Positions 52,168 through 64,000 of a stretch of DNA of 64,000 nucleotides are shown piece after piece (the stretch's first letter is position 1; the number at the start of each line of letters is the position of its first letter). The position numbers were made by a program, and so were the translations under genes. This DNA comes from CAMLIZ01 sp966212505 (GTDB taxonomy: Bacteria > Pseudomonadota > Gammaproteobacteria > Burkholderiales > Burkholderiaceae_C). The stretch is taken from NCBI GenBank assembly GCA_966212505.1, contig CBIHRS010000001.1, positions 124,001 through 188,000 of the forward strand, in the 5' to 3' direction. The notes beneath the pieces were generated by a model that worked only from the letters and a program-made list of their open reading frames with translations, had not been told where the DNA came from and did not search any database.

Positions 52168-55100
52168 TCAGTCTTCCAGGGCGCCCAGGATCTCGTTCAG
52201 TTCGTCGGCATCGAGCGACGAGGCGCTGAAATCAGCCGGCGTGTAGTGCGTGTCCTTCATGCCGGCGCAGTGGTCGATCAGTTCGGCCAGCCGGGCCTGG
52301 AAGCGCGCCATCAGGGCCTCGATCTCGCCGCGCGAATGCGCGAAGCGGTTGAAGCGCGCGGTGAAGCTCAGCAGCTCGCCGCGGAAGGCGCCTTCGACCA
52401 GCAGGTCGTGCGTGAGGTGGTTGGTGGCCGCGCTGGTCGCGCCCACGCTGCGCGCCGACACGGCCAAGCCGGTGGCGGCCGTCTGCGCCGGCGTGTCGAG
52501 CCGGCCCAGGTAGTTGAAGGCGATGGCCGGGGTCAGCGCCTCGAGCTGCTCGCGCTGCGCGGCCGGCAGCTCCGCCAGGTGGCGCACGATGCCGAAGCCC
52601 ACGCCCTTGTTCGGCAGGCTGCGCAGCGCTTGCTTCACGCCGAGCAGGTGGTCCTTCGGCTCGCGGCCCGGCACGTCGAAGTTCACCGGGAACAGCGAGG
52701 TGAACCAGCCCACGGTGCGCGACACGTCCTGCGCGGTCTTGCCCGGGCCCACCGCCTCGCGCCCATGACCCTCGAGCGCCAGCGTCAGGCGCTCGCTGCC
52801 GCGCCAGTCCTTCACGGCGAGGTAGAAGGCGGCGAGCAGCACGTCGTTGATCTCGGTGCGGTAGGCCTGGTGCACCCGCTCGTTGAGCAGGCGGCCATGC
52901 TCCAGGCCGAGCGTGAAGCCGAGCTGCTGCGCATCGGCCTCGGTGCCCGGCACATCCTGCTTGCGGTCGGCCGCGTCGAGCGGCACCGCCAGCCAGTGGG
53001 CCAGTTCGGCCTCGGCCACCGCCGGCGCCTGGGCCTGCAGGTGATGCGCCCAGTCGCGGTACGACACCGACTTGGGCGCCAGCTTCAGCGGCGCGCCGGC
53101 CTGGGCCGCATGGTGCAACGTGAAGAAGTCTTCGAGCAGGATGCGCCACGACACCGCGTCGACGATCAGGTGGTGCGCCACGAAGAACAGGTGGTCGGCC
53201 GACGGCGTGCGGATCAGCGCCAGCTTCCACAACGGCCCGCGCCGCAGGTCGAAGCCGGCCTGCAGGGCATCGAGCAGCGCATCGAGCTCGCACTCGGCGA
53301 CCTCGTGCACCGAGACCTCCACCGCGAAGGCCTCGGGCGCCGCCACCACCATGCGGGTGCGGTCGGCCGCCAGCGTGGCGCGCAGCATGTCGTGCTGGTC
53401 GGCCAGCTCGCGCATGATTGCCCGCACGCGGGCCGCATCGAGCGGCGCCTGGCTCTCGAGCAGCACCGCCTGGTTCCAGTGGTGCTCCTTCTCGAAATGC
53501 TGCGCCAGGAAGTTCTTCTGGATCGGCGTGAGCATCACCTCGCCCACCACCGGTGACTGATCGGCCTGGGCGCCATCGCGGCTGAGGTAGCGCGCGGCGT
53601 CGGCGATCGTGGGCGTGACGAAGAAGCGGTCCATCGCCAGCACGTAGCCCTGGGCACGCCAGCGCGAGGCCAGCTGGATCGCCTTGATCGAGTCGCCGCC
53701 GAGCGCGAAGAAGTTGTCGGCAGCCGACACCTCGGCCACGCCGAGCAGCTCGCACCACAGGCGCGCCGACAGCTGCGCCAGCTCGCCGTCGCTCGCGCCC
53801 ACCGCCGGCTCGCCCGAGCGGGTGGGCAGCGGCAGCCGCGAGGTGTCGACCTTGCCGTTGGTGTTGCGCGGAAACGCCTCCAGCGCCATCAGGTGCGGCG
53901 GGATCATGTACTCGGGCAGCTGCTTGCGCAGGCGACCCGCGATGTAGGCGGCATCGGCCTCGCGGCCGGCCACGTACCAGCCGCACAGCGTGGTCACGCC
54001 CTCCACTTCGCGCAGCATCACCACGCTCTCCTCGACCTCGTCGATCGCGTTGATCGCGAGGCGGATCTCGTCGAGCTCGATGCGGAAGCCGCGCAGCTTC
54101 ACCTGGTTGTCGGCGCGGCCGATGAAGCGCAGCCGGCCGTCGGGCAGCAGCAGCGCGCGGTCGCCGGTGGCGTACAGGCGGGCATGCGCCTCGTCGCCGG
54201 CCGCATGCGGGTTGGGCACGAAGCGCTGCTGCGTCATCGCTTCGTCGTGCAGGTAGCCCTGCGCGAGGCCCAGGCCCGACTCGTACAGGAAGCCCGGCAC
54301 GCCCGCGGGCAGCGGGTTCAGGTCCTTGTCGAGCACGTAGAGGCGGCGGTTCGGCAGCGCGGTGCCAATGGTGATCTCGCGCGCGGGATCGACCAGCTCG
54401 CAGGTGCTGTCGACCGCGGCCTCGGTGATGCCGTAGACGTTGTAGAGCCGGCTGCCCGCGCCGCAGACGCGGTAGAAGGCCTTGGCCACGTCGCGCGGCA
54501 GATGCTCGCCGCCCACCAGCACGCGCTTGAGCGGCAGCGCGAGGCGGTTGTGCTCCACGTACTGCAGGATGGCCGCGAGGTGCGTGGGCGTGAAGTCGAT
54601 CAGCTCCACGCCGTGGCGCCGCACCACCTCGACGAAGCGATACGGATCCTGCTTGGTCTGCTCGTCGATGATCACCAGCCGCGAGCCGAAGAACAGCGGC
54701 GCGAACAGCTGCTGGATCGAGGCATCGAACTGCACCGAGGCATTGAGCATCACCGTGGTCGGCGCCTGCCGGTACAGCAGGTCGCCCAGCCACAGCGAGA
54801 GGTTGACCAACGCACGGTGGCCGATCATCGCGCCCTTGGGCTTGCCGGTGGTGCCCGAGGTGTAGATCACGTAGGCCAGGCCCTCGTCAGCCCCCTGGCC
54901 GGGCAGGTTGCCGTCCGGCTGCGACCATGCGCCGTCGGCCTGCGTCCAGTCGAAGCCCACCAAGCCGGCGGGCAGCGCGGCCTCGGGCCGGTCGGTGATC
55001 AGGCAGCGGGCGCGCGACTCCGACAGGATCGTGAGGCAGCGCTGCTCCGGCGTCGACGGATCCATCGGCAGGTAGACCGCGCCGGCCTTCAGGATGGCCA

Positions 55101-58100
55101 GCATGCCGATCACGATGCGCTCCGAGCGCCGGAGCTTCTGCGCGACGATGTCGCCCGGCCTGACGCCGAGCTCGCGGAGGTGGCGGGCCAGCTGGTTGGC
55201 GCGGGCGTTGAGCTCCGCATAGCTGAGCGAGCGGTCTTCGCAGACCAGCGCCGGGGCTTCCGGCGTGCGGGCCGCCTGCGCCTCGAAGAAGCGGTGCGCC
55301 GGCTGCGGCGCGCCCAGCTCCATCACCGGGCCGTCGACCACGCTGGGCGCCACGTCGCCGCCCGCCAGGCCCAGGCGGGCCAGCGCCGCGCCGGGCTCGC
55401 TCAGGCAGCGCTCGAGCAGTTGGCGGAAGCAGCGGCCCAGCATCTCCACCGTGGCCGGCTTGTACAGCGCCGCGGCATAGCCCAGCGTGCATTCGGTGCG
55501 CTCGCCCGGCTGCGTCGCGCGGCGGATGCTCAGCAGCAGGTCCATCTTGGCGGTCGGGTTGTGCAGCGGCAGCGCATGCAGCCTGAGCCCGGGCACGTTG
55601 AGCGCGGCCGGATCGGCCACCTGCAGGTCGAGCATGCAGTCGAACACCGGGTTGCGCGACAGGTCCTTGTTGGGCAAGAGTTTGTTGGCCAAGTCCTCGA
55701 ACTGGAAGTACTGGTGCTCCTGCGCCTCGACGCAGGTGGCCTTCACCTGCTGCAGGTAGTCGGCAAAGCTCAGGGCCGCCTGCGGCCGGCAGCGCAGCGG
55801 CATGGTGTTGACGAACATGCCGACGGTGCGCTGCAGCTCGGGATGCAGCCGGCCCGAGAACGGCGATCCGATCACCATGTCGTGCTGGCCGCTGAGCTTG
55901 GAGAGCATCAGCGAGAACACCGTCAGGTAGGCCATGTAGGGCGTCACCCGGTGCTCGCGGCAGAAGGCGTCGAAGCGCTGGTCGAGCGATGCGTCGAGCG
56001 CGAAGCGCACCTCGCCGCCGGCGAAGCTCTGCTTGGCCGGGCGCGGCATGTCGGTGAAGAGCTCCAGCGTGGGAGCACCCTCCAGCTGCTTCAGCCAGTA
56101 GCCGAGGTCGCGGCTCACCTCGCCGCGGCCCTGCCACCAGTGGCAGAAGTCCTTGTACTGCACCGGCATCGCGGGCAGCGCGGCGCCGGCGCACAGGCGG
56201 TTGATCTCGTCGACCATCACGTTGAGCGAGATGCCGTCGCACACCACGTGGTGGAAGTCGAACATCAGCAGGCCGCGCGAGCTGTCCATGAAGCGCACGA
56301 CCTTGGCGCGGAACAGCGGCCCCTGCTTCAGGTCGAAGGGCCGCACGAACTCGCCCACGCACTGCATCTTGCCCTTGAGCACCTCTTCTTCCACCTCGAG
56401 GCGGAAGGCATCAGCGCTGCACACCACCTGCTTCAGCACGCCGTCGACCAGCTCGAAGCGGGTGCGCAGCGCCTCGTGCCGCAGCACCAGCTGCTGCAGC
56501 GCGGCGCGCCACTGGCCGATGTCGAGCGCGCCTTCGAATTCGTAGACCAGCGGCACGTTGTAGGTGATGGCCGGCGGCTGCGTGGTCTCCTCGATGAAGA
56601 AGAGGCGCCGCTGCACCGACGAGGTGTCGTGGTACGCGGCCAGCGGCGCCGGCGCGATCGCATCGAGCTGCTGGCGGCCCAGCGCCTCGATGCCCGCGGC
56701 CATGTCGGCCAGCCGGCCGTGGCCGAACACCAGCTCCAGCGGCACCTCCTTGTCGAGCCGCTTCTTCAGCGCCAGCGCCAGCTCGATCGCCAGCAGCGAA
56801 TGCCCGCCGAGCGCGAAGAAGTCGTGCTCGCGACCGATGGGGCCGGCCTTGGGGAACAGCCCCTGCCAGATCTGGGCCAGCAGCGCTTCAGTGGTGCCCT
56901 GCGGCGCCACGTAGCCGGTGGCCTCGCGCGACACCTCCATCTGTGCCGCGAGCTTGCGGCGGTCGAGCTTGCCGGTGGAGGTGAGCGGGATCTCGTCGAC
57001 CGCCACGATCTGCGAGGGCACCATGTACTCGGGCAGGAAGGCGCCCAGCGCCTGCTTCAGCCGCTGCGTGTCGGCCTCGCCCCAGGTGTCGGCCTGCACC
57101 GCGGCGCAGAGCTGCTTCTCGCCCTGGTCGTCGGCCTTGTCGAACACCGCCACGGCCCTGGCCTGCGTGATCTTCTGGATCTGGTGCTCGATCTCGCCGC
57201 ACTCGATGCGGTGGCCGCGGATCTTGACCTGCTGGTCGGCACGGCCCAGGTAGTCGAGCTGGCCATCGGCGCCCCAGCGGGCCAGGTCGCCCGAGCGGTA
57301 GAGCCGGCGACCGGGCATGAACGGATCGGCGATGAAGCGCTGCGCGCTCAGCTCGGGCCGGTTGAGGTAGCCGCGGGCCACGCCCCAGCCGCCGACGTAA
57401 ATCTCGCCCACCACGCCGGGCGGGCACAGGCGCTGGTCGGCATCGAGCAGGTAGATGTACAAGCTCTCCAGCGACACGCCGATGTTCGAGCGCTCGCCCT
57501 GCGCGATGTCGGCCGCCTGCAGGTGCTTGTAGGTGGTGTGGATCGTCGTCTCGGTGATCCCGTACATGTTGATCAGCGCGGTCTGCGGATACTTCGCAAA
57601 CCAGCCCTGCAGGCGGCCGGGCGTCAGCGCCTCGCCGCCGAAGATCACGCAGCGCAGCGCCAGGCGATCGCCGGCCTGCGCATCCACCTCCACCAGCCGG
57701 TAGAAGGCCGAGGGCGTCTGGTTCAGCACGGTGACCTGCTGCTCGCGCAGCAGGCGATGGAAGGCCAGCGTGTCGCGCGCCACCTTCTTCGGCACGATCA
57801 CCAGCGAGCCGCCGCTGAGCAGCGGCGCGAAGATCTCCCACACCGAGAAGTCGAAGGCATACGAGTGGAACAGCGTCCAGCGGTCGGCCTCGCCATAGGC
57901 CGGCAGCCGGTTGCCGCGCAGCAGGCCGTAGAGGCACTGGTGCTCCACCATCACGCCCTTGGGCTGGCCGGTGGTGCCCGAGGTGTAGATCACGTAGAGC
58001 AGGTCGGCCGGCTCGTTGACCACCGGCAGCGGCTCGCCCGCGGATTCGGTGTCGAGCGAGTCGATCACCGTGAGCGGCAGGCCGGCCAGCAGCGCGGCCT

Positions 58101-59883
58101 TGTCGCGCGCGATCGCCGGCTGGGTGATGAGATGCCGCGCGCCGCAGTCCTCGATCGTGAAGCGGATGCGGTCGTCGGGGTAGTCGGGGTCGATCGGCAC
58201 ATAGGCCGCGCCGGCCTGGATGACCGCGAGGATGGCCACCACCATCTCGAACGAGCGGTCCTGCAGCAGGCACACCCGGTCGTGGCGCTGCACGCCGGCG
58301 GCCCGCAGCTGCCGCGCCGCCGCCTGCACGCGGCGATGGAGCTCGCGGTAGCTGAGCGATTCGTCGCCCAGGATCAGCGCCACCCCATCGCCGCGGCGGT
58401 CAGCGGTTTCCTCGAACAGCGCCGGGATGGGCCGCAACTGCGCAGCCTCGAGCGGCGACTGCCATTGCAGCATCGCCTGCCGTTGCGCGGCGCCGAGCAG
58501 CGACAGGTCCTTGAGCAGCGCGCCCGGCGAGGCGATCACCTGGGCCACCAGCTCCAGCAGCTGGTCGCGCCAGCGGGCGATGGTCTCGGGCGTGAACAGC
58601 GCGGTGGCGTAGTCGAGCTTGAAGACGATGTCGTCGCCGCGCTCGACGGCCTCGAGCGCCAGGTCGAACTGCGCACGCTGCCGGTCGAAATGCCGCGGCT
58701 CGAAGCCGAGGTCGGTGCCGCCGAAGACATCGAGGTTGCGCACCTGCAGCACGAACAGCGTGTCGAACAGCGGGTTGCGCGAGGGGTCACGTGGCAGGGC
58801 CAGCTTGTCGACCAGCAGCGAGATGTCGACGTCCTGGTGCTGCAGGCAGTCGAGCACCGCGCCCTTCACCTGCTGCAGCAGCTCGCGGAACGAGGCCTCG
58901 GGCGGGAGGCTGGCCAGGATGGGCAGCGTGTTGCCGAACATGCCCGGCATCTGGCGCAGCGGCGCCAGGCGGCGGCCCATCACCGGCGTGCCGACCACCA
59001 CCTCGCGCTGGCCCGAGAGCTTGGCGAGGAACAGCGCATACACCGACATCAGGCCGGCATACAGCGTCACGTTCTCGGCGCGGAACAGCGCCTTCAGCGG
59101 CGCGGCCAGCGCGCCCAGGCCGAACTCGATGTTCGAGCCCACCGCATCGCGCTTCTCGGGGCGCGGATGGTCGGTGGGCAGCTCCAGCAGCGGCAGCGCG
59201 CCCTGCAGCCGGCCCAGCCAGTACTGCTCCTGCCGCGTGAAATCAGGCGTGGCGCGCCACTGCTCGAACCAGCTCACGTAGTCGAGGTACTGGAACTCCG
59301 GCACCGGCAGCTCGCGGCCCTGGTAGGCCGCGGCGAGCTCGGCATTGATCAGGCCCCACGAGAAGCCGTCACCGATGATGTGGTGGCTGTCGAACACCAG
59401 GTAGTTGTGCGCACCGGCCTGCACCAGCGCACAGCGCAGCTGGCACGGCACCGACAGGTCGAAGGGCCGCACGAAGCCGCGCATCCAGTCGTCGAGCGCC
59501 TGCGACTCGACCGCCACCTGCTCCACCTTGAAGGGCACGCTGTCGTGCACCTGCTGCACCACCTGGCCATCGCGCATGTGGAACGAGCTGCGCAGGATGT
59601 CGTGCCGCGCGATCACCCGGCCCACCGCGGCCTGCACCTGCTCGCGCGACAGCGGCGCATCGAAGCGCAGCATCTCGGGCAGGTTGTAGGCCGTGTCCTT
59701 CGGGTTCAGCTGGTACAGCGCATACAGCCGGCGCTGCGCGGGCGACAGCACGCCCTGCTTCAGGCGGCGCGCCTTGAGCGCCGATGCGGCCGGCTGCGCC
59801 GCCACCGCGGCGGCGGCCGTCTTGGGCGCGGCCTTCTGCTTCTCGAGAATGCGGCGCAGGAGTTCCTTCTTGTCGGCGCTCAC
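52168..59883 (-). CDS. NRPS, modules 1-2 with epimerase (C-A-T-C-A-T-E)
   Basis: This 2571-residue synthetase starts at a GTG with an AGGAG site 7 bp upstream. It has C (HHIIGDG at 167-173), A1 (about 490-975), T (Ser1029 in LGGHSL), C (HHVVCDG at 1211-1217), A2 (about 1535-2015), T (Ser2065 in LGGDSIKA) and E (HHLIVDAVSWR at 2237-2247, NYLGR later). A1 specificity residues D678, F679, W682, N721, I747, G749, M773, I781, H782 plus K972 give DFWNIGMIHK, one residue from the Thr code. A2 gives DAQDLGVVDK, the published Gln code. The E domain should give D-Gln. The first C domain would take the acyl chain from the PKS carrier. The C-terminal acidic helix suits a donor docking segment. The next gene starts 1 bp after its stop. 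Confidence 0.95.
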   Translation of the reverse strand: MSADKKELLRRILEKQKAAPKTAAAAVAAQPAASALKARRLKQGVLSPAQRRLYALYQLNPKDTAYNLPEMLRFDAPLSREQVQAAVGRVIARHDILRSSFHMRDGQVVQQVHDSVPFKVEQVAVESQALDDWMRGFVRPFDLSVPCQLRCALVQAGAHNYLVFDSHHIIGDGFSWGLINAELAAAYQGRELPVPEFQYLDYVSWFEQWRATPDFTRQEQYWLGRLQGALPLLELPTDHPRPEKRDAVGSNIEFGLGALAAPLKALFRAENVTLYAGLMSVYALFLAKLSGQREVVVGTPVMGRRLAPLRQMPGMFGNTLPILASLPPEASFRELLQQVKGAVLDCLQHQDVDISLLVDKLALPRDPSRNPLFDTLFVLQVRNLDVFGGTDLGFEPRHFDRQRAQFDLALEAVERGDDIVFKLDYATALFTPETIARWRDQLLELVAQVIASPGALLKDLSLLGAAQRQAMLQWQSPLEAAQLRPIPALFEETADRRGDGVALILGDESLSYRELHRRVQAAARQLRAAGVQRHDRVCLLQDRSFEMVVAILAVIQAGAAYVPIDPDYPDDRIRFTIEDCGARHLITQPAIARDKAALLAGLPLTVIDSLDTESAGEPLPVVNEPADLLYVIYTSGTTGQPKGVMVEHQCLYGLLRGNRLPAYGEADRWTLFHSYAFDFSVWEIFAPLLSGGSLVIVPKKVARDTLAFHRLLREQQVTVLNQTPSAFYRLVEVDAQAGDRLALRCVIFGGEALTPGRLQGWFAKYPQTALINMYGITETTIHTTYKHLQAADIAQGERSNIGVSLESLYIYLLDADQRLCPPGVVGEIYVGGWGVARGYLNRPELSAQRFIADPFMPGRRLYRSGDLARWGADGQLDYLGRADQQVKIRGHRIECGEIEHQIQKITQARAVAVFDKADDQGEKQLCAAVQADTWGEADTQRLKQALGAFLPEYMVPSQIVAVDEIPLTSTGKLDRRKLAAQMEVSREATGYVAPQGTTEALLAQIWQGLFPKAGPIGREHDFFALGGHSLLAIELALALKKRLDKEVPLELVFGHGRLADMAAGIEALGRQQLDAIAPAPLAAYHDTSSVQRRLFFIEETTQPPAITYNVPLVYEFEGALDIGQWRAALQQLVLRHEALRTRFELVDGVLKQVVCSADAFRLEVEEEVLKGKMQCVGEFVRPFDLKQGPLFRAKVVRFMDSSRGLLMFDFHHVVCDGISLNVMVDEINRLCAGAALPAMPVQYKDFCHWWQGRGEVSRDLGYWLKQLEGAPTLELFTDMPRPAKQSFAGGEVRFALDASLDQRFDAFCREHRVTPYMAYLTVFSLMLSKLSGQHDMVIGSPFSGRLHPELQRTVGMFVNTMPLRCRPQAALSFADYLQQVKATCVEAQEHQYFQFEDLANKLLPNKDLSRNPVFDCMLDLQVADPAALNVPGLRLHALPLHNPTAKMDLLLSIRRATQPGERTECTLGYAAALYKPATVEMLGRCFRQLLERCLSEPGAALARLGLAGGDVAPSVVDGPVMELGAPQPAHRFFEAQAARTPEAPALVCEDRSLSYAELNARANQLARHLRELGVRPGDIVAQKLRRSERIVIGMLAILKAGAVYLPMDPSTPEQRCLTILSESRARCLITDRPEAALPAGLVGFDWTQADGAWSQPDGNLPGQGADEGLAYVIYTSGTTGKPKGAMIGHRALVNLSLWLGDLLYRQAPTTVMLNASVQFDASIQQLFAPLFFGSRLVIIDEQTKQDPYRFVEVVRRHGVELIDFTPTHLAAILQYVEHNRLALPLKRVLVGGEHLPRDVAKAFYRVCGAGSRLYNVYGITEAAVDSTCELVDPAREITIGTALPNRRLYVLDKDLNPLPAGVPGFLYESGLGLAQGYLHDEAMTQQRFVPNPHAAGDEAHARLYATGDRALLLPDGRLRFIGRADNQVKLRGFRIELDEIRLAINAIDEVEESVVMLREVEGVTTLCGWYVAGREADAAYIAGRLRKQLPEYMIPPHLMALEAFPRNTNGKVDTSRLPLPTRSGEPAVGASDGELAQLSARLWCELLGVAEVSAADNFFALGGDSIKAIQLASRWRAQGYVLAMDRFFVTPTIADAARYLSRDGAQADQSPVVGEVMLTPIQKNFLAQHFEKEHHWNQAVLLESQAPLDAARVRAIMRELADQHDMLRATLAADRTRMVVAAPEAFAVEVSVHEVAECELDALLDALQAGFDLRRGPLWKLALIRTPSADHLFFVAHHLIVDAVSWRILLEDFFTLHHAAQAGAPLKLAPKSVSYRDWAHHLQAQAPAVAEAELAHWLAVPLDAADRKQDVPGTEADAQQLGFTLGLEHGRLLNERVHQAYRTEINDVLLAAFYLAVKDWRGSERLTLALEGHGREAVGPGKTAQDVSRTVGWFTSLFPVNFDVPGREPKDHLLGVKQALRSLPNKGVGFGIVRHLAELPAAQREQLEALTPAIAFNYLGRLDTPAQTAATGLAVSARSVGATSAATNHLTHDLLVEGAFRGELLSFTARFNRFAHSRGEIEALMARFQARLAELIDHCAGMKDTHYTPADFSASSLDADELNEILGALED

Positions 59884-59917
59884 GTACTGCTCCTGTATCG
59901 GTGGGGGCGGGGTGGAA

Positions 59918-64000
<4,083 letters not shown>

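Overview
The sequence looks like a chromosome segment of a very GC-rich betaproteobacterium, most likely Burkholderiales of the Rubrivivax/Leptothrix/Roseateles type. This is judged from protein resemblance (ParE, DapA-BamC, CoaBC-Dut, GabT/GabD) and from codon bias strong enough to open huge antisense shadow frames; no taxonomic search was run. Genes are densely packed, many overlap by the 4-base ATGA or GTGA junction, and no gap exceeds about 180 bp. I see no rRNA, tRNA, CRISPR array, insertion sequence or phage genes.

Region 1 (1-15.4 kb), housekeeping: a membrane protein with a 7TM-GGDEF cyclase; an alkylation-repair operon (ada, a prolyl-hydroxylase-like 2OG oxygenase, alkB); a lytic transglycosylase with a GNAT acetyltransferase; a DUF2917-type protein; parE; a VOC protein; an MFS transporter followed by a 40-residue peptide; an SDR and a methyltransferase; dapA-bamC and an MBL hydrolase.

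Region 2 (15.4-32.3 kb): an alanine-rich lipoprotein with a clear terminator; the JmjC-type ribosomal oxygenase roxA with a partner gene, divergent from slyD; dut-coaBC; a chemotaxis receptor; fpr; a signal peptidase I; an alpha/beta hydrolase; a response regulator with a hybrid histidine kinase; a prolyl oligopeptidase; alaS.

Region 3 (32.3-42.4 kb), a GABA/polyamine-type catabolic locus: a MocR/GabR-type regulator divergent from gabT, then a PotABCD-type ABC transporter with a small cupin, an agmatinase/guanidinobutyrase-family ureohydrolase, and gabD. The simplest reading is uptake of GABA, a guanidino acid or a polyamine, release of GABA, then conversion to succinic semialdehyde (GabT) and succinate (GabD). 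Three GTACA-containing boxes spaced 23 and 24 bp lie in the divergent promoter region.

Region 4 (42.4-45.1 kb): a membrane protein, an alpha/beta hydrolase and a LytS-type histidine kinase without a visible response-regulator partner.

Region 5 (45-64 kb): three collinear minus-strand megasynthase genes, the most interesting part. In order of synthesis they are a reducing PKS (entering from beyond base 64000; partial AT-DH-degenerate ER-KR-ACP), an NRPS of C-A-T-C-A-T-E, and an NRPS of C-A-T-C-A-T-TE. Specificity residues read by hand suggest Thr, Gln (epimerised to D), Leu and a fourth residue whose code (DVTNFAIYTK) I cannot assign. The predicted product is a polyketide- or fatty-acyl-capped tetrapeptide or depsipeptide. 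The rest of the cluster, including any KS, transporter and regulator genes, lies outside the window.
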